The notes under the pieces are model-generated. The model made no database searches. It worked only from the letters and a program-made list of their open reading frames with translations, and was not told where the DNA came from. Positions 1-6,271 of a stretch of DNA of 20,614 nucleotides are shown in pieces. How positions within the stretch are numbered: position 1 is the stretch's first letter; every line of letters begins with the position of its first letter. Origin of the DNA: Acidothermales bacterium (GTDB lineage: Bacteria; Actinomycetota; Actinomycetes; Streptosporangiales; WHST01); NCBI GenBank assembly GCA_017354575.1, contig JAFMQP010000010.1, positions 1 through 20,614 on the forward strand. The letters run 5' to 3'. The position numbers and the translations under genes were made by a program.

Positions 1-180
1 CATCGTCCCGGTCAGGCTTAGCGCGCCGCGGGAGAGCCGCTCGTGGCCCTCGACGGCGATTCCCAGGCCGATGCCGATGACGCTCGCGATACCGACCGCG
101 ATGAGGACGACCTCGGCATGCTGGACGAACATCACGCCGATGTCCAGCCACTGCTGCGACAGGTACTCCCAGAAGCTCAT
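1..180 (-). CDS. Osmoprotectant (glycine betaine/choline-type) ABC transporter permease, N-terminal part
   Basis: An open frame starts at ATG 180-178 and runs without a stop off the left edge, giving 60 visible residues. A strong ribosome binding site (GGAGGA) lies 6-7 bases upstream of the ATG. The protein begins MSFWEYLSQQWLDIG and continues into a hydrophobic helix at about residues 24-43 (VVLIAVGIASVIGIGLGIAV). That layout, a short amphipathic WEYL start and then a Gly-rich first membrane helix, resembles permeases of the OpuB/OpuC/ProW family, which import betaine, choline or related solutes with an ATPase and a binding protein. The rest of the permease and any partner genes lie outside the window. 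The family assignment rests on the N-terminus only, so the substrate is not determined. Confidence 0.7.
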   Translation of the reverse strand, partial: MSFWEYLSQQWLDIGVMFVQHAEVVLIAVGIASVIGIGLGIAVEGHERLSRGALSLTGTM

Positions 181-285
181 CCGTCCTCCTCCGTTGAAGC
201 ACGGTATCGCGTCGCCGGCCCGGCGGACGCCGTCCGGCGCGGCGAGCGGTAGTTGTCCGGTTACCGTCCCCGGTGGGACGTCAGG

Positions 286-983
286 TCAGCGCGTGCCGAG
301 GTAACGGAGGACGGCCACGACCAGTGCCCTCGTCACCGTCGTGACCTCGGACAAGGCGACGCGCTCATGTGGGCTGTGCGCGGTACGCACGTCGCCGGGC
401 CCGTAGTGCAGCGTCGGCACGCCGGCGGCAGCGTACAGCCGTAGTCGCTGCCGTACGGTGCTCCCCGCTCGCGCGGCGCGGGTTCCCCGGTGACGGCGGC
501 GTGGGCGTCTCTGACGAGCCCGCTAACTGCCCGCCGGGCCAGCTGACCGACGCCGGATGGTCGCGCAACCACGGGTCACGTGCGCACACGTCCGTGAACG
601 GCGTCGCCGTCCGCCCGTGGCCGGAGCGGGTCGCTCTGCCACCGCGGGGGATCGCCTGGCGGTACGACGTCGACGTGCCCTGCAGGAGCAGGTGCGGACC
701 GTCGGAACCCGCGGTACTGCCGGCCAGGCCCCAGGCCTCGTCACGCAGCGCCTCGCCACCGGGAAACGCGGGGTCGGCGCGCAGCGCGTCCAGGTCGAGC
801 GGCCAGAAGTCGACGTCCAGGCCGAGTGCCTCGAGCCGCGGCGCGAGCTTCTGCTGCAGTTCCTGACTCCGCGGCGGTGCCGGTGACGCCGGGTGCGGCG
901 ATCAGCTCCCGCAGGTCGCGGCCGAGTGCGTCGGCGTCGATCGCGTCCAGTGCCGCGGTCTCCGCCCCGCTCAGGTCGGTCAT
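286..983 (-). pseudogene. Decayed M20-family peptidase/deacylase (ArgE/DapE-like)
   Basis: Reading the minus strand across frames restores pieces of an M20 metallopeptidase. The N-terminus is at ATG 983 (MTDLSGAETAALDAID, then RDLRELIAAPGVTGTAAE). After shifting frame near 862 it continues as ELQQKLAPRLEALGLDVDFW and on to LLLQG. A missing C then breaks the metal-binding HVDVV motif near 685. Shortly after (PPGDPPRWQSDPLRP) the frame jumps to DPWLRDHPASVSWPGGQ, which belongs far downstream in the family, so most of the catalytic core and the dimerisation lid are gone. Further shifts precede the C-terminus (TLHYGPGDVRTAHSPHERV, ending VLRYLGTR at 286). An intact family member has about 380-430 codons; only about 230 remain, in several frames. 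This is a pseudogene and not one sequencing slip, because single-base shifts and a large internal deletion coexist. Confidence 0.85.
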
Positions 984-1022
984 CGCGCCAGCCCGGTGAG
1001 AGCGCCCCGTACGGAGAGTTTT

Positions 1023-1066
1023 TCGGGGGCGGCGGGGATCTCGGGGGTTATCCCCGCCGCCCCCGA
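1023..1066. terminator. Perfect 17-bp inverted repeat, candidate hairpin terminator
   Basis: Bases 1023-1039 and 1050-1066 are perfect reverse complements (17 bp, almost all G/C) around a 10-base loop. No T-run follows the stem on either strand; the T-run at 1019-1023 precedes it on the plus strand. It lies between the 67-aa gene and the M20 pseudogene, so it could act as a U-less actinobacterial terminator or be another structural repeat. Confidence 0.55.
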
Positions 1067-1120
1067 TGCCTCGCGGGCTCCGAAGGGTCCAACGACGTTG
1101 CCCCGCGAGGGGCTTGGGTG

Positions 1121-1161
1121 GACGCCGGGCAGCGGCATCGGGGCTCACGCTGCCCGGCGTC
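1121..1161 (-). terminator. Terminator hairpin after the 67-aa gene
   Basis: Bases 1121-1134 and 1148-1161 form a perfect 14-bp inverted repeat (GACGCCGGGCAGCG and its complement) with a 13-base loop. It begins four bases past the TAG stop (1166-1168) of the minus-strand 67-aa gene, the place expected for its terminator. No U-tract is present. Confidence 0.65.
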
Positions 1162-1165
1162 ACGA

Positions 1166-1369
1166 CTATTGCGAGCGCTTCCGCGCCTCGGTGACACGCT
1201 TGCGCGCCCCGTACACGTGCCCTCCGCGGATCAGTGCCTCGATCTCGTGCGCCTGGTCCTCGGACAGCACGCCCGCGCGGCGTGCGTCATCCATCGTCTG
1301 CATGGCGGCAACCTGCTTCGGGCTCAGGTTGTCGACCTTGTACCACGCCAGTCCGGCGGCCTCGATCAC
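1166..1369 (-). CDS. Hypothetical 67-aa protein
   Basis: GTG start at 1369 with a good GGGAGG ribosome binding site six to seven bases upstream; TAG stop at 1166. I do not recognise a family. The 67 residues read like a real soluble, mostly helical protein: a start around GLAWYKVDNL, then SPKQVAAMQTMDDARRAGVL, a second helix around DQAHEIEALI, and a basic end (RKRVTEARKRSQ). It has no Cys and no membrane segment. Its start overlaps the stop of an upstream 27-codon ORF by four bases (GTGA), suggesting translational coupling. Upstream lies a copy of the motif found before the XRE and methyltransferase genes, and a terminator hairpin follows, so it looks like a self-contained transcription unit. 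Function unknown. Confidence 0.65.
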   Translation of the reverse strand: MIEAAGLAWYKVDNLSPKQVAAMQTMDDARRAGVLSEDQAHEIEALIRGGHVYGARKRVTEARKRSQ

Positions 1370-1449
1370 CGCTGACCTCCCGTCCCGTGCCCGCTGCCCG
1401 ACGACCCGGGGTCGCCGTCGAGACCTGTGTCAGGCCGGCCGTCACGCAT
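1366..1449 (-). CDS. Candidate 27-aa small ORF upstream of the 67-aa gene
   Basis: ATG at 1449-1447, TGA at 1368-1366. The predicted peptide begins MRDGRPDTGLDGDPG and ends SGHGTGGQR: Gly/Asp-rich, hydrophilic, with no Cys. Purine-rich GGGGAAG and GGGAAAG stretches precede the ATG. Its stop overlaps the GTG start of the 67-aa gene as GTGA, and the conserved dyad motif lies 55 bp upstream of its ATG, similar to its distance from the XRE (58 bp) and methyltransferase (42 bp) starts. It could be a coupling leader peptide, a small protein, or simply the leader region of the 67-aa mRNA. No family is recognised. Confidence 0.35.
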   Translation of the reverse strand: MRDGRPDTGLDGDPGSSGSGHGTGGQR

Positions 1450-1497
1450 CTTTCCCGCTTCCCCGGTTCGCGGTGTTCGTGTCCATGAACCACTTAT

Positions 1498-1510
1498 TTG
1501 TGAATCACAG
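1498..1510 (-). promoter_or_regulatory. Dyad motif copy 1, upstream of the 27-aa/67-aa unit
   Basis: The minus strand reads CTGTGATTCACAA. It contains the perfect palindrome TGTGA-T-TCACA and matches the motif before the XRE and methyltransferase operons at 10 of 13 positions. Flanking ACTTAT/ACTTAT direct repeats lie close by. It is inferred to be an operator or promoter element. Confidence 0.5.
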
Positions 1511-1650
1511 AACTTATGACTGGACTCTAAGGCATCGCTGTTTGACGATCAAGAGGGGGCGGCCGTTATTTGACGCGATGCGTCAGGGCGTCGCGACGCT
1601 GGGGCGTATAGTGATGAGGCGAGTCTTGAGACAGGGACCGCAGCCAGATG

Positions 1651-1687
1651 AAAAGTCCCCCGCGGAGCGCACTCTCCACGGGGGACT
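1651..1687 (-). terminator. Rho-independent terminator of the XRE-DUF397 operon
   Basis: Bases 1654-1667 and 1674-1687 pair as AGTCCCCCGcGGAG with CTCCaCGGGGGACT, with one internal C/A mismatch and a 6-base loop. On the minus strand the stem is followed by TTTT (plus-strand AAAA at 1651-1654). It lies about 27 bases past the DUF397 stop at 1714, the right position to end the XRE-DUF397 transcript. Confidence 0.8.
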
Positions 1688-1713
1688 CTTCGTCTTTGTT
1701 GGAAATGCCCGGA

Positions 1714-1914
1714 TCAGAGGTCGAAGCTGCCTTCCTTCACATCGTCCAGGAACCGGGCGAAGGAGCCGCGGTCGAAGACGATCGCTCCGTCGTCTGGGCG
1801 CTTGCTGTCGCGAACGGCGGTGATTGTGTCGAGGTTGCCCGCGACCTCTACGCAGGCGCTGCCGCCGTTGGAATAGCTGGCCTTCTTCCATCGGGCTTGA
1901 GACAGGTCGTCCAT
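1714..1914 (-). CDS. DUF397 domain protein (partner of the XRE regulator)
   Basis: ATG at 1914, 66 residues, filling a single DUF397 domain. Seen in the sequence: the early Trp (RW at residues 8-9), the SNGGSACVEVA segment (15-25), the VRDSK strand-turn (34-38), and the closing FDRGSFARFLDDVKEG helix (47-62). DUF397 proteins are small actinobacterial proteins usually encoded beside Scr1/WhiJ-type XRE regulators and thought to bind and modulate them. Here the ATG is only four bases past the XRE stop (1919-1921), with a GAGGAA ribosome binding site overlapping that stop, so the two are cotranscribed and probably coupled. A terminator follows at 1651-1687. The protein is well formed and full length. 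A partner role is inferred from this arrangement. Confidence 0.93.
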   Translation of the reverse strand: MDDLSQARWKKASYSNGGSACVEVAGNLDTITAVRDSKRPDDGAIVFDRGSFARFLDDVKEGSFDL

Positions 1915-1918
1915 TTCC

Positions 1919-2767
1919 TCACTCCAGTTGTTTCGCGAGTTTCCTGAGCTGTGCGACGGTCGCGCTCGGCGACGCCGCGCGTTCGTGGATGAGTTCGAAC
2001 GTGTCGATGTGCGCCTTCGCGAGCACCGTGTCCGTCACCTCGCGGATGGTGAACTCGGTCTCGGCGAACACCAGCGTCGGCTCGTCACCGGGGAAGTCGA
2101 AGATGTTGACCACACCGGCGGCTCCCGCCGGCATTCCGTCCTCGAAGCGGAGCATCCGGAGGTCGATGTTGGGCCGCTGGCCCATGTCGACCAGGTGCAG
2201 GATCTGCTCCCGCCGCTCGGCGGCGCTGCCCCACTGATGCATGAGGGACGCCTCGGTGATCACCGCCACCAGCTTCGGCGCGTTCTCCTCGCGGTCGAGG
2301 ATGTCCTGCCGCTTGAGGCGCGCCTCTGCCGCGGTTTCCCGCCACTCGTCGGTCCGAGAGCCGGCGCGCATGTAGGCCCGGACGAAGGCGCGTGTCTGCA
2401 GCAGCCCGGGCACCACAAGGGGAACGAAGACGCGAATCCGGTCCGCGTCGCCCTCGTAGCCCGGGAACTCGTTGTCGAAGACGTCCGCGTAGGCCCGCCA
2501 CCACGGCCGTTCTCGGGCGAGCACGGCGAGCCGCTCGAGCTCCTGGGCCTCCTGGTCGGACTTCTCGTAGAGGCGGAGCAGGTCGCGCACGTCGGACATG
2601 TCCGGCCGGATCCAGCCGTTGCTCTCGAACCGGCCGACCTTGCCGCGGCCCCAGTCGAGCTTGTCGCAGACCTGGTTGGCCGTGTAGCCGTTGGCTTCGC
2701 GCAGCTCCCTCAACCTGCGTGCGAGCTTCCGCTTGGCAATGGTGGCGCCGAAGGCGTCATCATTCAC
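1919..2767 (-). CDS. XRE-family transcriptional regulator with DUF5753 domain
   Basis: GTG start at 2767 with an AGGAGG site nine bases upstream; 282 residues. Residues about 14-68 form an XRE helix-turn-helix (LRELREANGYTANQVCDKL, recognition region GRGKVGRFE). The rest is the DUF5753 ligand/partner-sensing region, marked by VPGLLQTRAFVRAYM (119-133), and a C-terminal part ending LRKLAKQLE. The length is normal for the Scr1/WhiJ type of actinobacterial regulators, which typically act with a DUF397 protein in development, antibiotic control or similar switches. It heads a two-gene unit with the DUF397 gene at 1714-1914. A 17-base near-palindrome lies about 58 bases upstream of the start, with a TACTAT -10-like sequence between, so autoregulation is likely. 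The signal sensed is unknown. Confidence 0.95.
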   Translation of the reverse strand: MNDDAFGATIAKRKLARRLRELREANGYTANQVCDKLDWGRGKVGRFESNGWIRPDMSDVRDLLRLYEKSDQEAQELERLAVLARERPWWRAYADVFDNEFPGYEGDADRIRVFVPLVVPGLLQTRAFVRAYMRAGSRTDEWRETAAEARLKRQDILDREENAPKLVAVITEASLMHQWGSAAERREQILHLVDMGQRPNIDLRMLRFEDGMPAGAAGVVNIFDFPGDEPTLVFAETEFTIREVTDTVLAKAHIDTFELIHERAASPSATVAQLRKLAKQLE

Positions 2768-2816
2768 CTCGGACCACCTCCTCGACAGGGCAACGCCCCC
2801 ATAGTAGACCTGCCTA

Positions 2817-2833
2817 ACTTGTGATTCGCAAGT
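2817..2833 (-). promoter_or_regulatory. Dyad motif copy 2, candidate operator of the XRE operon
   Basis: The plus strand reads ACTTGTGATTCGCAAGT, a 17-base dyad with one mismatched pair around its central base. It shares the 12-mer TGTGATTCGCAA with the site before the methyltransferase. On the minus strand a TACTAT -10-like hexamer follows, then the GTG start of the XRE gene 50 bases away. It is inferred to be the binding site of this XRE protein or of the promoter machinery. Confidence 0.6.
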
Positions 2834-2851
2834 CGTGCGCCCTTTTGTGTG

Positions 2852-3097
2852 TCACCGGGCTTCGTGCTCTCCCGGCCCGTCGAACTCACGGTCCTTGGCC
2901 CCGCGGACGAATGCGTCCCACTCGGTGTGGTTGAAGACGAGGACGTGACCGCCCGGATGGTCGCCGGCGCGCATCAGCACCCATTCGTCCACGAAGGCGA
3001 CCTCGACGGCGCCGGGATCGTCTCCGGAACGCCGCCAGGTGACGGCGTCGACGTCGATCCCGAGGTCCCCGACGGTCGGTTTGGCGGGGCGGGTCAC
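2852..3097 (-). CDS. DUF397 domain protein (partner of the SAM-methyltransferase)
   Basis: GTG start at 3097 chosen because GAGGAG sits six to seven bases upstream, just past the methyltransferase stop (10-base gap); 81 residues. A longer frame reaches 3178 but would lie inside the methyltransferase gene and lacks such a site. DUF397 signature: VTWRRSGDDPGAVEVAF (19-35), then VLMRAGDHPGGHVLVFNHTE (40-59) and WDAFVRGAKDREFD at the end. It differs clearly from the first DUF397 protein: it has an N-terminal extension of about 18 residues and an acidic tail. Pairing of a DUF397 gene with a PF04672 methyltransferase suggests a second, parallel partner module next to the XRE one. Function beyond that is unknown. 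Confidence 0.88.
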   Translation of the reverse strand: MTRPAKPTVGDLGIDVDAVTWRRSGDDPGAVEVAFVDEWVLMRAGDHPGGHVLVFNHTEWDAFVRGAKDREFDGPGEHEAR

Positions 3098-3107
3098 GGG
3101 TTGCTCC

Positions 3108-3929
3108 TCAAGGTTTCTTGGCGACTCCGCCGTAGAACCAGCGGCCGGTGTCGTCGTCGGCTTCGACCGGGTCGTCACAGAACCAGAGGCCCATGTACGT
3201 CACCTGCGGGCGTGCGCCCTCGTACGGCGGCACCATCTGGAGGCCCTGGAAGAACGACTCGACCTGTTCCCGGTTGCGGAAGTAGATCATCGTGTTCGCG
3301 CTGCGGTAGATGCTGTAGATCGTCTGCACCGGACCGGGGCGCTGTTTGTCGGCGGTGACGTGGTTGAGTGCGAGGTAGCTGCCCGAGGCGAGGCGGTCCA
3401 TGTAGTGCTTCGCGATGCCCCAGGGGTCCTGCACGTCGGCGATGAAGTGGAAAACGGCGGAGGCCAGGATCGCGACCGGCTTGTCGAGGTCGATCAGCCC
3501 ACGGAGCGTGGGGTGGTCCAGCACATAGTCGACCTCGTCGAGGTTGGATTCCACGTACGCGGTGTTGGGGTCGTCCTCGATGAGCTTGCTGCCGAGCTCG
3601 ACGGTGCGGGCGTCGAAGTCGACGTAGACGACGTGCGCGTCTGGTGCGTGCTCCTGCACCACCTCGTGCGTGTTCCGTTGTGTGGGCAGGCCCGCGCCGA
3701 GGTCGATGAACTGACGGATGCCGGCCACGTCGGCGAGCCACCTGGCGGAACGTTGGTGGAATGCGCGATTCGCCCACGCGGTCGCCTCGAGCTCCGGCAT
3801 GGCGGTGCGTAGCCTGTCGGCCGCCTCCTTCTCCGCGAGCGAGTGGTTCGTGCCGCCGAGGTAGGCGTCGTACAGCCCGGCGGCGGTCGGTCCACTCTTC
3901 GTGTCAGGGGATTGCCCGGCGTCCGTCAT
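3108..3929 (-). CDS. SAM-dependent methyltransferase, PF04672 (DUF574) family
   Basis: ATG at 3929 with GGAGGAG upstream; 273 residues. An upstream in-frame start at 3983 is rejected because it would place the conserved promoter-region motif inside the gene. Family marks: the N-terminal SGPTAAGLYDAYLGGTNHS (12-30), the Rossmann motif I FIDLGAGLPTQRNTHEVVQ (74-92), an acidic end of strand 2 (VVYVDFDARTV, 100-110), and a C-terminal GLWFCDDP segment. PF04672 proteins are actinobacterial putative S-adenosylmethionine-dependent methyltransferases of unknown substrate, frequently found near XRE/DUF397 genes. Here it is cotranscribed with a DUF397 gene ten bases downstream and shares an upstream motif with the neighbouring XRE operon, which suggests shared control. 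The substrate cannot be told from sequence. Confidence 0.93.
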   Translation of the reverse strand: MTDAGQSPDTKSGPTAAGLYDAYLGGTNHSLAEKEAADRLRTAMPELEATAWANRAFHQRSARWLADVAGIRQFIDLGAGLPTQRNTHEVVQEHAPDAHVVYVDFDARTVELGSKLIEDDPNTAYVESNLDEVDYVLDHPTLRGLIDLDKPVAILASAVFHFIADVQDPWGIAKHYMDRLASGSYLALNHVTADKQRPGPVQTIYSIYRSANTMIYFRNREQVESFFQGLQMVPPYEGARPQVTYMGLWFCDDPVEADDDTGRWFYGGVAKKP

Positions 3930-3964
3930 GCTCGCTCCTCCAAGAGTCCGCACCGCAAGCATAC

Positions 3965-3977
3965 GTGTGATTCGCAA
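3965..3977 (-). promoter_or_regulatory. Dyad motif copy 3, upstream of the methyltransferase operon
   Basis: The plus strand reads GTGTGATTCGCAA (minus: TTGCGAATCACAC), sharing a 12-base identical core with the site before the XRE gene. Its centre is 42 bases upstream of the methyltransferase ATG. It is inferred to be an operator or promoter element. Confidence 0.55.
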
Positions 3978-3983
3978 ACTCAA

Positions 3984-4397
3984 ACATAGGAGCTTGTTCG
4001 ACCGAAGTGATCATCGGGGTGGTGTACGCCTGTACCGCGCGTGAGGGCTTCTCGGCTCTCTGCAGCGCGAGGTGGGCGGCGGGAGACCGGCTCCAGCCAG
4101 GAGCAGACGTCCGCCCGCGTCGTCAGGTGGCCACGGCTGGTCCGGGGTGCGATACCACCACGCGCGCGCGGACATGGTGTCCGCTCGCGCAGCAACGCTG
4201 TCCGAACACCGCGGCAAGCTGTGTCGTGCCCGAACGCCCCGTGCCACCGACGAGTGTCCGGACGCGCGGCGGGGCAACCCGATATGCCGACGGCGGTCGC
4301 TCGGCGAACTCACAGGGGCTCTCCAGCCGGACCTCAGGTTGGAGGCGCACGATGGCGGGGCCGGGGTGAGGCGGCCGTCGAGCACCGGGGAGCAGTG
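3984..4397. other. Gene-poor stretch between the methyltransferase and the DUF1707 gene
   Basis: About 410 bases in which I see no convincing gene on either strand. The open frames here are Arg/Pro/Ser-rich shadows without family motifs or good ribosome binding sites. A small CGGACATGGTGTCCG inverted repeat lies near 4168-4182. The region presumably carries promoters for the flanking divergent genes. Confidence 0.5.
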
Positions 4398-4811
4398 ATG
4401 ACCGAGAACCGTGCCGCAGACGGGCCCGCCGTGCGGGTCGGCGACGCCGAGCGGGATGTTGCGGCACACGAGCTCGGTGAGCATTACGCCGTCGGCCGCC
4501 TCACCGCGGACGAGTTCCGCGACCGGCTCGGCCGGGTGTTCGCCGCACGCACCGAGGCCGACCTCGACGTCGTGTTAGCTGACCTGCCACGGTCCGTCGT
4601 CGAGTCACCCGTCGACCGTCGCAGCAGTCGCGTCCCGGTGCGGACGCTCGCCGCGGCGGGGCTGCTCGCGCTCGGCCTCGGCGCCGGTGTCGGCGTCGGC
4701 CACGCACACACCGGTCCGGATGGTCCGCAGGGCCCGCCCGGCCACGCCTTCCGCGTACATGGCGATCACCTGCACGGGCCCTGGACGAAGCCTGGTGGTT
4801 TCCGGCCCTGA
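4398..4811 (+). CDS. DUF1707 domain membrane protein
   Basis: ATG at 4398, preceded by GGGGAG; 137 residues. Residues about 13-66 are a DUF1707 domain: VRVGDAERDVAAHELGEHYA, then GRLTADEFRDRLGRVFAART and the LDVVLADLP end. This short helical module is common at the N-terminus of actinobacterial membrane proteins and resembles SHOCT. One membrane helix follows at about 81-101 (VRTLAAAGLLALGLGAGVGVG). The tail is rich in His, Gly and Pro (HAHTGPDGPQGPPGHAF, HGDHLHGPW) with six to seven histidines, which could bind metal, but this is only a guess. DUF1707 function is not established; roles in protein interaction at the membrane have been assumed. Confidence 0.85.
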   Translation: MTENRAADGPAVRVGDAERDVAAHELGEHYAVGRLTADEFRDRLGRVFAARTEADLDVVLADLPRSVVESPVDRRSSRVPVRTLAAAGLLALGLGAGVGVGHAHTGPDGPQGPPGHAFRVHGDHLHGPWTKPGGFRP

Positions 4812-4831
4812 CCGCACCGCACCGCGCCACG

Positions 4832-4978
4832 TCAGCGGATGCCGAGCGTGGCGCAGGCCGCGTCGACCGCGGCGCGGCGGAGCGACGGGCGCGGTCCGAC
4901 GAGCAGCGTGGTGAGCCGCTCCCGCCAGCCGATGTCCACGTGCACGAGGTCGGCAAGCGCGGCCCCCTCGGTGAACAC
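4832..4978 (-). CDS. Hypothetical 48-aa protein or remnant
   Basis: GTG at 4978 with AGGAG seven to eight bases upstream, TGA at 4832; 48 residues. It begins VFTEGAALADLVHVDIGW and ends AAVDAACATLGIR. Composition and codon pattern look more protein-like than the surrounding alternative frames. A second frame upstream contains MHYEYREELA, so a frameshifted longer protein starting near 5010 is possible. No family recognised. It is divergent from the acyl-CoA dehydrogenase gene and convergent with the DUF1707 gene. Confidence 0.4.
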   Translation of the reverse strand: MFTEGAALADLVHVDIGWRERLTTLLVGPRPSLRRAAVDAACATLGIR

Positions 4979-5065
4979 GAGGCGAGCTCCTCTCGGTACT
5001 CGTAGTGCATGTGTCCGTCTATACGACTCCGAGCGCGTAGGGCCCGCGCGGGGCAGACTGAGTCC

Positions 5066-6244
5066 ATGGTCAGCTCCGACTACTTCCTGCTCGACGAGGG
5101 GCTCGGCGACGAGGCGCGCGGCGTCCGTGACCGGGTGCGGTCGTTCGTCGACCGGGACGTCCTGCCCGTGATCAACGACTACTGGGAGCGCGCGGAGTTC
5201 CCGTTCGCGCTCGTGCCGAAGCTCGCGTCGCTCGGGATCGTCGGGTCGACGATCGAGGGGTACGGCTGCCCGGGGCTGAGCCGGCTCGCGGCAGGCGTGC
5301 TGGCGCGCGAGATGTCGCGCGGCGACGGCAGCGTCAACACCTTCCTCGGCGTGCAGTCCGGGCTCGCGATGGGGTCGATCGCCCTGCTCGGCAGCGAGGA
5401 GCAGAAGCAGCGCTGGCTGCCGGACATGGCCACCCTGCGTGCCGTGGGCGCGTTCGCGCTCACCGAACCCGGGCACGGGTCCGACGCCGTACGCCTCGAG
5501 ACCAGCGCCCGCCGCGACGGTGACCAGTGGGTGCTCGACGGCGCCAAGCGGTGGATCGGCAACGGCACCTTCGCCGACCGCGTCGTCGTGTGGGCACGTG
5601 ACGCCGGCGACGGCGAGGTCAAGGCGTACGTCGTCGAGAAGGACGCCGACGGCCTGTATCCCGACGGGTACTCGGCCGGGCTGATGACGGGCAAGGCCGG
5701 CAAGCGCGCGGTGTGGCAGGCCGAGATCAGCCTGCGCGGCGTGCGGGTACCGGCCGACAACCGGCTCGCGCACGCCGAGTCGTTCCGCGACGCCACGCGC
5801 GTGCTCAGCGCCACTCGCGGTGGTGCCGCATGGGAGTCGCTCGGCCACGCGATCGCGGCGTACGAGACTGCGTTGTCGTACGCGCGGGAGCGCGTCCAGT
5901 TCGGCCGGCCGATCGCCGGCTTCCAGCTCGTGCAGGAACGGCTCGCCACGATGCTGGCCGAGATCACGTCGATGCAGCTGTACTGCTTCCGGATGGCCGA
6001 ACTGCAGGAGCAGGGCAGGTTCACCGGGCCGATGGCGTCGCTGGCGAAGCTGCACCACGCGCGCAGGGCCCGCGAGGTCTGCCTCGCCGCACGCGACATC
6101 CTCGGCGGCAACGGCCTGCTGCTCGAGCACCACGTCGCGCGGCACCTGAGCGACATGGACGTCGTGCACACCTACGAGGGCACGGACAGCGTCCAGGCCC
6201 TCATCGTCGGCCGCGACATCACCGGCCACTCCGCCTTCGCCTGA
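5066..6244 (+). CDS. Acyl-CoA dehydrogenase (glutaryl-CoA dehydrogenase-like subfamily)
   Basis: ATG at 5066 gives 392 residues, a usual length. It is preferred over an in-frame start at 5009 because MVSSDYF matches family N-termini, although the ribosome binding site is weak. The flavoprotein would oxidise an acyl-CoA to the 2-enoyl-CoA, passing electrons to ETF. Seen: FALTEPGHGSDA (130-141), the FAD/substrate loop; YARERVQFGRPIAGFQLVQ (272-290); GGNGLLLEHHVARHL (347-361); and TYEGTDSVQALIVGRDITG (369-387) with the catalytic base Glu371. In human glutaryl-CoA dehydrogenase an arginine binds the substrate carboxylate; by eye its place is taken by Asn91 (GSVNTFLGVQSG). The substrate is therefore probably not a dicarboxylyl-CoA. 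It leads a three-gene operon with the synthetase 27 bases downstream. Confidence 0.93.
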   Translation: MVSSDYFLLDEGLGDEARGVRDRVRSFVDRDVLPVINDYWERAEFPFALVPKLASLGIVGSTIEGYGCPGLSRLAAGVLAREMSRGDGSVNTFLGVQSGLAMGSIALLGSEEQKQRWLPDMATLRAVGAFALTEPGHGSDAVRLETSARRDGDQWVLDGAKRWIGNGTFADRVVVWARDAGDGEVKAYVVEKDADGLYPDGYSAGLMTGKAGKRAVWQAEISLRGVRVPADNRLAHAESFRDATRVLSATRGGAAWESLGHAIAAYETALSYARERVQFGRPIAGFQLVQERLATMLAEITSMQLYCFRMAELQEQGRFTGPMASLAKLHHARRAREVCLAARDILGGNGLLLEHHVARHLSDMDVVHTYEGTDSVQALIVGRDITGHSAFA

Positions 6245-6271
6245 TTCCGATCACCTCGACGAGGAGGAACC

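Noticed and set aside
3930..3983. Upstream ATG for the methyltransferase at 3983
   Set aside because: It would include the shared promoter-region motif inside the coding region and lacks a ribosome binding site; the start at 3929 has GGAGGAG.
4011..4484. Long minus-strand open frame (157 codons) before the DUF1707 gene
   Set aside because: Pro/Arg/Ser-rich without motifs or a ribosome binding site, and it overlaps the supported DUF1707 start; typical GC-rich shadow.
4832..6229. 465-codon minus-strand frame opposite the acyl-CoA dehydrogenase
   Set aside because: Antisense shadow of a well-supported gene with all family motifs; only its far end (the 48-aa candidate) could be coding.
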